Assembly: GCA_002633005.1 (NCBI GenBank) | Contig: NMRA01000105.1 | Span: forward strand, 660,010 to 724,009 | Source: Phoronis australis | Taxonomy: Eukaryota; Phoronida; Phoronidae | Direction: 5' to 3' | Length of the DNA stretch: 64,000 nucleotides | Shown: one piece after another, positions 31,430 to 44,267 of the stretch | How positions within the stretch are numbered: the stretch's first letter is position 1 | How the letters are laid out: each line of letters opens with the position of its first letter | Made by a program: the position numbers and the translations under genes | Notes under the pieces: generated by a model | What the model saw: only the letters and a program-made list of their open reading frames with translations | Database searches by the model: none | What the model was told of the DNA's origin: nothing

Positions 31430-34370
31430 TATGATATGAAGGTGTTGATAGTGGGTATACTCACGCCAATCACTTGGGAGACAATAGCGTAACATGCGAA
31501 AAAAAAATTACACAAGAGATATATATGGCAGCCTAATAATTCATTTATGAATTCTGATTTGCTGCTTTCGTGAGGACTAAAAATATGACACACCAAAACT
31601 CCAACACACGTGCCTTTAGTGTAAATTCATGTGAAGACACTAACATTTTAATGAAAGCACCCTAGACGACACTTGGTAAAATTGGAAGGAAAAATGACGG
31701 TGACAGTGACAAAGAATAGCCTTGAACAATAGACAGAAAACCAACCAGTCGGTAGAACGAACAGTCGTCATTACTGTGAGAAACAATTATCACATTCCTC
31801 ATAGCATCCGTTCACAAACTGAGTTTCAGACAGATCTGCCTAAGGACACTTAGATCCACAGAGGATCAGAGCACCATCTTGAGTCCAATTAGAATAAATA
31901 CAATAGCCCTCAAGCTACTGACGAGATATGTGATGCGTGTAAAATTCATGTCAATCAAACAAAAACTGTGACCTACAACGTGGTCCAATCCATTGAACAA
32001 TAAATACATTAAAGGGATACCAAATGTAGTTCTGTCTTATTTACAGATACTAAAGATGACTTTCTTATCCAATTCTCTGAAACAAATGCTCTGTAACCCT
32101 TGACAACCCCCAAAAATTTGGAAAAATTTTGAAAACTCCTTTCAAAGTCTGCTAAACGGGCAAGCATGACATATGCTTTTTAGCGAATGACGTGGCAACT
32201 GCGGGAAAAGACCACCCACTAAGAACCAAAGCATCCAATTTGTGACAAAGGGGATGAGTTTTTAGTTGATTCCTGCGTTAATCTTTTCAGATCAACGCCA
32301 ATGACGCATTAGCAGGTGACAGAACGAGGATTGATTGAAATCATCAAAACATGGTTTTAGTATCCTTTTAATAATCTTGTCAATAAAACATCAGTCACCA
32401 GAATATATGAAACAACTAACGCACAGTAGAAGTGTAGCGAGAAACAGATTCAGATAACCCTCGAGACCAATTCACAAACGGCATTTCAAACAAATTGTTA
32501 TCCCAAATCTATCGGAGATCTCTTTCACTAAACCTTTATGCCTCTCACCATTCTACCTTCTGAAATGCAATGCAAAACAACAGCTCGCACCAGTGATTGC
32601 CAACGTACTAAGTCAAATCTTTTGTATCACATGCATCATGAACATTCCTTCCCACCTAATCAAACCACGACATTAAAACAAGACCTGGCGCAAATTTTGC
32701 ATTAAACATTTAATTACCAGAGTGCAAATTTGAGACTGTCACCCACTCCATTGAATCAAAGCACAATAGCATGACTATAAATTTTGTTTAAAGTTTGCCT
32801 CACTCAAATGGAATCATTCTTGGCTTGGGAAGAACACAAAGATTGTTAGTGACGTAATGTGACGATCCCCAAAATGCGGGACAGGTTCCATTCTCAATAG
32901 ATGGAGTGTACTTGGCGCTTAGCATCTTTCAGTTACATAAGAGAAATGGTTTATCTTAGTTAAAAAGTGACAATGCCTGACAGTTATCACCTGTTTTCGA
33001 GGTGTTCTAATTTGTACCCAGAGACCACGTTAGCTGTCCATGGTCCAACTCCACTCCCAGCATTCTTTTGTGATAATCTACATTGAAACTGTCACTGAAA
33101 AGGACACCAGAGCAGGGACATGTTGGAGAGTCAGTCAATTTCTTCCTGTTAAAGTTATTATGTAAGAAAAATATCATGCAAGAGCATTGCTTCTTAGATC
33201 AAGACACCTAGCAAGATCACGCCAAATGCAATGTAAAACAACATATTGATCACAGCATAGGGAGATGACCATTCTAGCATAGAAAGGCAAAGCTGCTGAC
33301 AGTAGCTCTTTACCCGTCTAATACACAACATAGGGCGGACAAGAGATATTTTTCTTGGTCAAATTTCTCAACAAAAATGACGAATAAGCGAACTATGAAC
33401 TATCATTAGATTCTTGAGAAGATGACGTATGACAACATAGGGCAAGGTCGCCATTGTTATCATCAAAGGAAATCTGCCTTTGAAAAATAAAAAAATACTC
33501 ATTTGTCACAACATTCTTGTGTAGTAAGTAACCAATAACAGTACATGTTAAACAGGAATGTCAATGTAAACTGCAAACAAGTTGAACCTTTCAGATTGGC
33601 TTCGGTAGTTAACATAAACCGAGCTTATAAGATTCTTGATGATTGAGTCATCAAAGTTGTCACTAGATGGTGCTGAGAAAACATTAGGTTAGTTTCCAAA
33701 TATGACAAATCGCACGCAAGGTGTATATGTTCAGATAATAAATGAAACAAATGGTAGCATGGTGAATATTTGAATAAAATATCGAGCAAAATATCAACAG
33801 CCACATAATAATTTTGATGACACCAAAGTTAACCTTTGGCACACGAGAAGGAACTGATGCTTCCCTGTCAAATCCACCTGTGTACTACAGAGTGGTGACT
33901 TAAGCTCTGATCAAACTCTAACCGACACTCCACAAAACAAAAAATTCAACGCTTTGACTAAATGTGAAAGGTGGTATTAAGACCTTCCTACTATATCCAT
34001 TCTTACCATACATTAAGATATTTCTCACCACAAGTCACTCACAAAACGAGCCAAAGATCTTTCTTGCGACGTTGACTTCCTAGTAGAGTAGTATCAACTA
34101 TAACGTAGAAAGAAGCTTAAGCTTTCTGATTACCTTTGACAGTTACCTGGCATTAAACTGATTGCTGGTTAATATAATTGTCAACCAAACCATCATTAGG
34201 GAGTGCTATGACTCAAGACATATGACTTTTTACTCAGTCAGGTCAAGTACACATGAAGTGAATAGAAATGTGTACAAGGATGCTTCATGAAAAATGAACG
34301 AAACTTCACTTGGCGGCCATACTATCCCGTAAATAGACGAGATCTAACTGTAACACTTACATACCTTGAT
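31430..34370. other. No gene recognised
   Basis: About 2.9 kb of AT-rich sequence with no exon or repeat I can support. The short stretch around 33862 (CCCTGTCAAATCCACCTG) echoes 40392, so a decayed copy of the 40020-40535 element may lie near 33825-33900. Confidence 0.4.
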
Positions 34371-34573
34371 GAAAAATATAAATCGGTAAATAAAACAACA
34401 AGAATGGATCAACTGAAATTTGAAATTTTCGGAGGTAACAACTTCCTTTATCAACAAAAACAGAAATAATATTTTTATTTCTGTTTTTGTTGATAAAGGA
34501 AGTTGTTACCTCCGAAAATTTCAAATTTCAGTTGATCCATTCTTGTTGTTTTATTTACCGATTTATATTCTTC
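34371..34573. repeat. Near-perfect palindrome, 99-bp arms, 5-base loop
   Basis: 34371-34469 is the exact reverse complement of 34475-34573 except for one base (34374 against 34570), with TATTT between. The identity stops abruptly at both outer edges. It would extrude as a long cruciform, or give a hairpin RNA of about 200 nt if transcribed. It could be a fold-back element, a recent inverted duplication or an assembly/cloning artefact. The two open frames over it (34287-34469 and 34487-34684) mirror each other and are not genes. Confidence 0.95.
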
Positions 34574-36068
34574 ATTTCACGAAACAATAGTATCCTTGGG
34601 AGGATCTGGATCGCCTTATTTAGTTTCAGATATATTTTCTACGTTATTGATGAAAAACTAATATTAATACAATTACCAGAGTAGAAAACAAATTTGAAGT
34701 GAAATCTTCCCAATAGGGATCAACATTCTTTTAATTTGTATTGCTCACCTCACCATGCCCACTCTCCGTATCAGTCTGTAACTGCTTCACATACTACACA
34801 AATGGTTAAAAAAACAGAAATACCTGCTTTATAATAATCACCATGACGTCAGCTGCTCATCTTTCTATTACATGTTATCAAAAATGCATTATCACTTATA
34901 CAATGACTACGAACTCTCTGACCGTTGCCCATGCTTATTAAGACTCATCATGGCAAACACTTTCTGAATGACGCAACAGATTGATTGCACAATCTGGCGA
35001 CTTGCGAGCATCAGATCAGAAACTCAAATATCGTATTCGCCCCAATAAGCGCCCACGGCGCTTAGATAACTTCCCTTCAGGAAGGGGGGGGGCACTTATT
35101 ATAGCCCAAAGTGGTTGAAATCTGCTCTCCGAAACAGGTGAAATCGTAAGCTACAAATCAAATTTACACTCTGTGACATATCTGTAACCTATGGAAGAGT
35201 TTCTACACAATTGCCGTGCATTACTTTCCAACTTTGTTGTTAAATTACGAGCACTTATCAGAAAATCCCAGTGCGAAAGCTCGCCGACTGATGCATCGCT
35301 GCCTCGCGATCACCAATAGGTCAACTTGAATTTTTGAGTAAAAAATAGTTTCGAATCAACAAATTACCTGAAATCGCCCTTAAGTTTTCCAAATAGCCTC
35401 CTTGTGGAGTTGGGATTAACAGCATATTAAGTCCAAATGTGCACTAGATCGTACTCCGCAACACAAGAAAATCTGTAGGCAAACACACATGTTGTTGTCA
35501 GTGATGTTTGTTTGAAGTTCGTCTGCATGCGTGTCATCAGAGTTCACTTGCCAGATTAAACGCGATGTAACAACCTAGGTGGGCATTGTAACTAAAGAAA
35601 TTAACTCAAGCAGTAAAGCAGAACATGTTTTGTTTAGCACTTGTTGATCTCATCTGCTAAAAAACGTTCGACAATTGTCTCGGTAAGGCTGATATTGAGT
35701 CGCCAGGTAACTGGATGCGTGACAGTCTAACAGTTATTTTTCGGGAGATTCGGGGGGTGTTCCCTATTAGTGGGTCATTTTGACTTTAAAAACACCAGTT
35801 ACGATTAATTTAATAATTCCCCCTAAAAATAACCCAAACGTTTTTTTACGGTATTAGAAACTTTCAGAAATAAGTGCAGGTATTATTTCTTGCCGATGCT
35901 ATGCTACCCGTTTCATGAATAGATAGTTCCCGAAGACTAATCTTTGATGACAGGTACTTGTATGCAGCGCGCGCTTCTTGGCCACATGGTTTTAACAAAA
36001 GGTCAAGTTAAAAGGTCAAGTTTTTTCGCGGTTTGCACGTATACAAAGAAATTTGAATTCCTGTTGAG

Positions 36069-37493
36069 GGAGAACACGGGTGAGAAACGGGATCGCCGGT
36101 CCTCTTAAATCGGACCGACTCACCCAAAACAGGACCTCCGGGGATCAAATGGGACCGTCGCACCAGAAAATGGGACTGACGCACCTAAAAACACGACCGC
36201 CCCACCAGAAAACAGGACTGCCGGGGACTGAACATGACTGCCGGGGATTGAAACCGCAATGACAAACAAGCTAAGGTTTATTATCGGTAGGCCAACACAG
36301 ATCATACAATGGAGCTATATACGTATGCATATGCAGGTCTTGTGCCAATTAATACAACGAAATCTTTTGTGCGCTATAGGACACTTCGTTTTGTAACACG
36401 CGGCGCTTTTGAGTTTAACCACAAACCACGTAGCACGCTTTTGAGCTAAATAATTATAACTTTATCCACTGTGTAAGTTTTAGAACAAAATGAAAATCGT
36501 TTTCTCCAATGTGACGTTTTAGTCAAGAAAAAAGGGCGTTCTGGTTCTCGGGTCAAGCATCATAACTAGCCTTTGTGTGACAAAGCAGATACTAAATATA
36601 CAGCTTGGCGCCGATGTGGGTAAAACACTGCATATATAAAATCTTCATCGAATTAGTGTTATTAACGACACTCTTCCTAGAGTAAACTAAATTATTTATC
36701 AGCCCTCGCCGGGAAAATGTGTTGTTCTGTCGTTATTCTGCTGCTAAAATTGAGATGCGTTTTTTAGGTCGGCTTACATTGACCAGTTCCTTTTTTCACC
36801 GATTCTTCAGTCAGCTCTTCTTCTCTTCTACGAGGATGCGTACATGGCACAACAAAGTATCGGAACTGGTTTCATTTCGTCATAAGTTTTTAGTATTTTA
36901 ATACCAGCAAACCGAATTTCAGAGCAAATCGGTGCTGCTGAGAAGTTGAGTCATCATCTTCCGAAAGACTATTGCAAAATTTTAGGAAATGGCGCGTGCT
37001 CATGTCACAAGCGCGACAAACTTTTGTTACAATAGGCAAACAAATGATGCTTATTAGATTGTTTTTCACTCAAGCGGCTGCAACCTGCAAGGTGAGTGTT
37101 GATTGACTCCTAGATTTTGCATGCGCCTGCTCCGCTCGCTAGCTCTACATAAGTTTCACGTGACGAGGTGACGGGCTGTAGGAAATTTCGGGTATGTAAC
37201 GGAGCTCAATAACGCAGTGCTACCAAGTTTTATTTTGGCGAGTCTTTTCACAGCTAGCTGACCAGTTACGTCATAACCCGCAGTATCATACAAAGGCCTT
37301 GATAACTACATTTTGTCCGGTGGTCATGTATGGTCCCCGGCGGTCCTGTTTTGTGGTGGGGCGGTCATGTTTTTAGGTGTGTCGGTCCCATTTTCTGGAG
37401 CGGCGGTCCCATTTGATCCCCGGAGGTCCTGTTTTGGGTGAGTCAGTCTAATAGAGGACTGGAGGTCATGTCGTTTCTCACTCGTGGAGAAAA
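36069..37493. mobile_element. Nested element with about 175-bp terminal inverted repeats
   Basis: 36069-36246 and the complement of 37317-37493 match along their length: GAGAAACG, GACTCACCCAAAACAGGACC, TCCGGGGATCAAATGGGACC, GAAAATGGGAC, ACCTAAAAACA, GACCGCCCCACCA. The arms are themselves built of units of about 20 bases, each holding RGGACYGCCGG-like text. About 1.07 kb lies between, including 36720-36900, with no recognisable protein. The layout fits a long-TIR DNA element or an inverted duplication of a minisatellite. Confidence 0.7.
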
Positions 37494-37546
37494 TCTGTAC
37501 GGAAAGATACAATACAATCCCATTGACAAGTATACACCGCATTTGT

Positions 37547-37640
37547 TCTGAAAGACCAGACCATAATAGGACACATCCCTCTTTTTGCAGCACGGCGTAA
37601 GTGTGTCTGTACTGAAAGGTCAGACCATAGTAGGACACGG
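37547..37640 (+). repeat. Direct repeat of about 30 bases, spacing about 61
   Basis: TCTGAAAGACCAGACCATAA (37547) recurs as TACTGAAAGGTCAGACCATA (37609), both followed by TAGGACAC. This is a small tandem duplication inside the family T element. Confidence 0.65.
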
Positions 37641-37947
37641 TCGTCGCGAGAGTAGCAACGCTGTTGCGTTCTTTTTGAAGCGCTGCGTTACTTTGAAGTG
37701 TATAGTCACCGCTAAATATCGAAATAGCGGCGAGGCTCGTGGTCTACAAATTCCGCGCACAATGATTTTTTCAGGACTGTCGGATCTTATTGATAAATTG
37801 GAAATGTTACTGTAGAATTTTAGAACTGTCGGTAGGGCATTTTTCCCATGTATGGCAGCGTTCATGGACTGAGCGCTTATTTTAGTAAAGTCTAAAAACG
37901 GGTAGGGTCTCTTATCAGAACATGGGCGCTTATTAGGCCGAATACAG

Positions 37948-40015
37948 TATTGCGAATTCAGAAAATGATTTTTCCTAAACACGGGGTAAAACGCAAGCAT
38001 CAGACATCTAAAAATAAAATTCTTTTCCAATAAAATCAAAATTAGTTCAGAGAATGCATTACTCACTCAGTAGAAAATTCATTCGGGGATTAGGATCCGT
38101 AACATTTCATCACAGAGAAATCTAAAAGCACCCAATAGTTTCAGCCTCCTGAACAGAGAAAACTCATGTAATTCCGCTGTTAACACATAACCGGGCAATT
38201 AACACTAGAGAAGCTGATTATTTCCTGAAATCTCTTTGTGCAAAAGCAGACTAGATGATGGATATGGTATTATTAATCATCCAGGTGAATACTAAATAGA
38301 TGAAAAAAATTAAAAGTCACGACAGCGCGACTTAGTATAAAAAATTCCCGAAGCTAATGGGCCACCTGGCTCCTTCTGCGGGGGGACTGATGATAGTTTG
38401 TGTCCCAGGAAAATTTCGTCACCCTCTGCCAGTGTTCACAGACAACACCTCACGAGTCAGATAGTATAAACCTGTCATCTCCGTGTCTATTCAGAAAGGG
38501 GCTCCCTGATCTGAGACTATTTTATAGTAAGTCCGGTAGTCACGATCTATAATTTTTGGCATATCCATTTATGAACATTATTTCCACTTTTTCACAAATA
38601 ACAATTTTATTCTTTTAGGTGATTGTCCTAAATTTTCAACCCACAAAATTAAAAGTATAAATTTTCTGATCATCATAACTGAAAATCTGAATCCATGCTT
38701 CAAAACGTCTCATAAGGGTTTAATCATGTGTCCATTATGTTAGGTGAAATTTGTCATTTTTTGCTTTGAACACAAGTTTTTAAAAAACCTGAACTGTAAG
38801 AAACTTTGTGTCTTAATCTTATCTTCTTAAGAGTCCTTGTGCTGGAAAGCACAGATCAGTTTATTACTAACCTTCAAATAATGGACAGTACCAGTCATCA
38901 AAAGTCCCTTGCAAAACAATGTCCAAAGTCATCATTTTTGATGGCCGATATCTGCTTTGTGTTAAAGAGAAGCAAAAATATGCGATACCGTTTCCCCAGG
39001 ACAACACAGTCATAAAACTGAGATCTCAACTTGTCCACACTCATAAATGACTTCTGGGCAGGGGGATCTGGTCTAACACTTTCCCATCACTTAAGGCCAT
39101 GATTGGCGCTAAAAATATTCAGCCAGGTAGTTCCAACTTACCACACCTGGTCTCTTAACTACTGTAAGTCACAACAAACTGCCAAATTGTTCTCAAGTGC
39201 AAAAAAACTTATTGCTTTTCTCAGTACCAAGCAAAAAGTCCAGAAACGCGGTCAGTCGACCCAAGGTCAGTATTACCTTACACTTGCGAAGAGAATTTTA
39301 TCCTTATATTCATCAATTCTGTCCCATAGTTCAACAATCCAACAACACCGACCAAACAGTTCCGTAGCCGTCAGTTTTATAGGTTATGTTAATGTAAAGT
39401 TTTGAGCATACTCGTCAAACATAGCCTTTCCCTTGCATGATCAAACATATGTCCCTTAGGCTATGAAAACATCCACATCGAGCAGGCAACATAATACACA
39501 GATAATCCAACAACCTCTTTCTCACTGAGTCAATAGATTCGTTTCACTATTTTGTGCCATCCCTTGAAACTTTGCTATTTCAAATAGTCACAAAAAGGAG
39601 CTTTCATGAGAAATTCACTACCGGACATCAGGTTGAAATTAACAGTACAGAAAAGCTGACGATCATATGAATGGGCCAAAGTAACAATCCAACATACAAT
39701 TCTTCATCAGAGCTCCTCAGGTGAAAACAAAAATGGCTAGGAGTCGAGATATCTCCAATAGTGATCTCTCAACCACTTGGTGAGTTTGTAAAAAGAAAAC
39801 AACAAGTCAAGTGGACAAATGCATGGAGTCTCATGAACTGGCCAGACAGATAAACAACTTATAATCTGGATTCAAAAGTCTACAATTTGAGTAGAAGCAC
39901 ATACACCTCATAGGTGCACAGGACAAGGAAGTCAAAGCCATACAATTATCACAACCCTTTTCTCAAATGAAACTTGGGTTACATAACACTGTCTAGTTTT
40001 ATGATGGTTAGTGGC
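37948..40015. other. No gene recognised
   Basis: No exon, tRNA or repeat is supported. The plus-strand open frame at 39103-39405 lacks any motif. Confidence 0.4.
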
Positions 40016-40019
40016 CTAA

Positions 40020-40535
40020 AGGCACTTTCCCATAACTTTGCTACAAGGGAAGCTTCAATGTTAACTGTGGTTAATCCCGAAGTTAGGCATGAGTGTTCAC
40101 ATCAACTTCGGAGTCATAATTCAATGAAGCCTTCACAAGGCGGCACTAACATGATCTTCACATTCGCAATGTACTCTCAAACGTTCAGATTTTCAATTTT
40201 TTTAAGGAAAGGAACCAGCAAACACGGGGAAAAACTGAAACAGAATGCTTATACTGCCAAAATGAAAAATATTGAAACAAAATATTCACAAATACAACCA
40301 GTTACTGCCCGCTGTTGGTGAACACAGTAACACATGCCGATAACTCCGATGGCATCGAAGTTAAGTGTTCTTATACCGAAGAGTCGATGATTCACTGTCA
40401 AATCCACCTCTTAACTTCGGAGTTAACAAGCAATGTTAACTTTGATAAAAGACCAAAGTTAAATGTTCCCCCTTACCGAAGATTTGGTAATACCAAAGCT
40501 TCGGAGGTAGTGGGAAAGACCTTCAAATCAGAAGC
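40020..40535. repeat. MITE-like element related to family E
   Basis: The left end GGCACTTTCCCATAACTTTG (40019) and the complement of the right end, GGTCTTTCCCACTACCTCCG (from about 40533), are imperfect terminal inverted repeats. Each is followed by GAAGCTT. The interior has many AACTTCGGAGTTAAC-type short palindromes, like the CGAAGCTTCG text of 3124-3650. It overlaps two open frames of no recognisable content. The relation to family E is inferred from shared CCGAAGCTTCGG and GTGGGAAAG motifs. Confidence 0.5.
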
Positions 40536-43500
40536 AGTATTTTACAGAAAGGTGATCCTTTAGCACTGCTCACAACTTGACAGCGACCTGAGATCATGTC
40601 AGACAATGACTCTACTGGATTACTTCCACTCCTTCACATGGTCAAGACATCTCATTGGTTTGTAAGTCAGACGTCGTCATTAACAATCAGTCAGATGTCT
40701 TAGCTGGCTGACCCAACTTAACTGCCAGTGAGAACCAAGTGCATCTAGTGGCTACATGATATCTTTTGACAGTTTGCCAAGGTCATCTTTGGTCAAAAAA
40801 TGGGTCATAACTCAGTGGGCACAACATATTTTCTTCTAAATTACATTCCTTATCATATCCCATATTATTTTATTGTAAAGTTTGTTCATTGTTGTAAATC
40901 ACCCATTTACCTGTATTAACCCAGTTAAAGTTGTATGTGTATTTATGCTAAGCACTTAAATATGCAATTTGTGTGCTTTCAAACCAAAACATGTGAAATT
41001 GCTTATCTGAACCACCACCTTTTCATTTTCTCGGTCAACATTCAAAACACCTGTCAATATTTATGAAGGAATAATTGACTTTACATGGCAAATAATCAAT
41101 TTGGTTAAAATCAAATTGGCAATAGCAACAATAAGGAACTAAAATTTGACACGAATCCAGCAAAGTTTGGCTATAAAGCAGAAAAAAGTTTCTCAGTAAA
41201 ATACGAGAGAGCTGTTTTTAAATCTAAGATTAAAGGACCTCAAGACGTTAAAAGGTCTTAAGGTCCCTTAATCTTCTTAGATTTGACAGTTTTGACTTTT
41301 CTTTAGTCTATTTGGTTTTATTTTTGATTAAAAATGCAACTGACCTATAGATCTACTTATTTTTCACCAAGTGTTACACATAGGGATTTCCCCAGAGGCA
41401 CTCTGTATTCTCTTCTTGCAATTATCTGAAGATTGACAAGTAAGTGCGATATCCTGAACCATCCTAATCCTTGGAGTAAAACAAGTTAAGTATTAACTGC
41501 TTCACCGTCCTGTTTTTGATAGATTACATGGCAAGCAGAATCTTTCAATTCCGTTTGTGGTCAAAATTGACTTGACAGAAAATTTTTTTAAAAATGAGAG
41601 CAAAAAATCACAAGCAAGTCTCTGTGATGCCCAACTTTCAACAGAACCAAAGCACGAGATTGCAAGTTGATGCACCAATTAATCCTTCAAATTTGTCAAC
41701 CATTCAACAATATCCAATCGCACTTCCCTATATCTACTTTTTAACTTCCGATGTGTCACCCGCATTCAAAACCATGTGACGATATTCGCTGGACAAATTC
41801 CTAAATCATATCCCGTGTTTACAGCATGAAACGGGGACAAGTGGGTTTCCATTGGCTGAGAAAACATTTTGAACACTGAACTTTCATTGGCTAAAATATG
41901 GCCCATACTCATATACATTAGTACTCATTAGCCAAAATTTGAAAGAATTTGTATGTCATGCAATTGTGCATCAAATGGCAAAAAAGATAACGGTTGACAC
42001 AGTTTCTTAGCTGTCAGATCTGATCATGTTCTCATTTTCGCTGCTATGAGAAAGTGTGCATTTTCCGTTCTCTTCATCCTTTTGCATAAACTATCTTAAA
42101 ATAAACAACCAGGTATTTGGCAGTAAACCGCAATACATACTACCCATTCCAGGAAGGTCACTAGAGTCTTTCAAGTTGATTCGGACAATGAACTGCCGAT
42201 AAACTCCTCCTATTGATCAACCATACTAGCCGGTCACAATTTTTTTAAAAGAAAAAGACAAAAAAATCCATTGATCGTGAACATGAAAATATGGAATCTT
42301 GTGCAACAGGTCTTTTGATTTGCTGCACAAAAACACTAGGTTTAAAGAAAACTTTTCGCATAACAATGCTATAACTCATTTGCGTAATCGCCATATCTGT
42401 TGCACAGTTTTCCTCGTCTCTTTGCAAATGGTCAACCGATTTTCAAAACATTTGCGTTAACGAGTCGACAAAGCCTAGAACAAACACATGCCAGTGTTTT
42501 TCCATTAATTTTTTTCAAATATTTATCTACTTTTAAAGTTTGGAGAATTACCGCCACTTGCTTTTAAAATGCCATGGAACAGTTCTAAAAACAAAAACAA
42601 AGACAAGCATTCTATACATCAGTATTCAACATGTATAATCAAAAAACTTTAATAGCTGTTTTAAATTTATACTGCCAAAAAATGAAAAGGCAGATTTTAG
42701 AGCACCTGGAGTTCAGCGCACTATACAAAACACAAAACGGATCTTTTGACCTTAACTACGAATCAATAATTAGAATTTAAAAGCAACAAATGAAGACAAC
42801 TGTGTAAAAAACGGGCACAAATGTAAAATTGCAAATACTGAGTGCCATAGCATACCAAACACAGACAACCTACCTTCTTTAAAAACGAAATGTGTGACAC
42901 GCAAGTCTTCTTGCTAATTGGGGCCAGATATGTGAATGTGATGCATAATGCTAGTTGATAACATGCCATAAAGGGAAGTAAATGAAATCAAGAATTAAGT
43001 AATCAAACGTTCCAGGAGCCATTAAAAACTCAGCGATTAACTAACGAATCACATAGTAAAAATTGGTTTTGCATATTCCAATCTTAAGAAATGGTTGGTG
43101 TTCAAATTATGCGAGTTTGATGGCTGATTTCTGAAATAACGATAATATAAGGAAATACGCACTGCCGTAAGATGGTTACAAAGTATTAGGTGGAGAGCAT
43201 TCAGCGTTAGTTCATAGTTCATCTTTGCAATGGACTGAGAATAACGCAACAGGATTTCCCAATACTTTCTTATTCATGTCGTCAAATTACATTCTCAGGG
43301 CTTGGAATGACCCGTGACAAAAAAGAGGAAATCTTTACGGCCTCAAATACACATTTCAATCTAAACCATACCTCAACAGATAGAAAGTAAACATTATTAT
43401 CACAAGATGCCCTGTTACTGTGTTGTGTCGGCAAAACGAACTCATCTTAAGCAGTACCTGATATCTATTTCAGCAACAACAATGAAGGTAATTAGATGCA

Positions 43501-44260
43501 ACAAAAGATATTTTTTAAAATTAAAAGGATAAAGATAATGATGAAAAATTTTCAGTGTGAGTGGCAGGAGCTTATTCTTGATTTGCTGCAGGGAGAGCTA
43601 CAAAATTATTTTTAATTCTTATAATTACGATACAAAAAAAATTGAAAATCGATCCATAAATTATCTACAAAGCCTGAAATACATACACTTTTAATTCCAG
43701 CAAACAAGTTAATTCCAATGCAAATGGAAAAAGTCAAGGCGAAAACCTGTGGCTTATCCCAAAAGTTACCATGGGAAAATGAAAGTAAAAAACAACATAC
43801 TTTAAACTATAGAATGTATCAATCACAATCCTAAGTTGGCCAAACTTTTCAGTTTCAAACAGTAATTACAGGAGTTAATTGTTCATATTATTGCTATTGG
43901 TGTAGAAGAAACTATGTGACAAGAAATAACTACCAGGACACTGAAAATAGGCTGGCAGAATTTGTAAACAATGGCTTAGACCAATCAGATCATTTAGAAT
44001 CTGTCACGTGATCACTTCTCTCGAACTGCAAAACTCCAGTCACAAAATAGAACACGAAAAATGTCAAAATAAATTGAAGAAGGCAATTCAAAACATATTT
44101 GCAGCAACAAACATAGCATTTTGTATCCCGTTTCAGTGGCACGTAGAAAATTACTCAGGCGGTCAGGCCTAGCACTAGCAACCAACGGCAACGGCGTGTA
44201 TACGGGATCAAACAAAAGAATTTCATACATCACTCACATCCCACGACTTCAATCCAAGGA
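40536..44260. other. No gene recognised
   Basis: Apart from the hairpin at 41219-41285, this 3.7 kb has no supportable feature. Frames up to about 68 codons are uniformly low-complexity AT-rich translations. Confidence 0.4.
41219..41285. repeat. Hairpin-forming inverted repeat, about 28-bp arms
   Basis: AAATCTAAGATTAAAGGACC then TCAAGAC faces the complement GTCTTAAGGTCCCTTAATC and TTCTTAGATTT across an 8-base loop (GTTAAAAG). There are a few small bulges. It resembles a small fold-back element or a pre-miRNA-sized stem; nothing else indicates an RNA gene. Confidence 0.75.
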
Positions 44261-44267
44261 ATAACCG

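Larger units (their letters stand above)
35031..37947. mobile_element. TIR DNA element, family T, 2.9 kb, with nested repeat
   Basis: The left end TCGTATTCGCCCCAATAAGC (35031) and the complement of the right end, CTGTATTCGGCCTAATAAGC (from 37947), are terminal inverted repeats of about 24 bases with a few mismatches, both followed by GCCCA and both flanked by TA. The left third (35031-36016) is homologous to 5180-6194 on the minus strand. A second inverted-repeat pair (36069-37493) is nested inside. The minus-strand frame at 37620-38066 crosses the element end and is not a gene. No transposase is recognised. Confidence 0.7.

Noticed and set aside
34287-34684. Two adjacent open frames around the long palindrome
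   Set aside because: They translate the two arms of the same inverted repeat and mirror each other.
37620-38066. 148-codon minus-strand frame
   Set aside because: It runs across the terminus of a TIR element and the TA boundary, has no domain, and its start lies outside the element.
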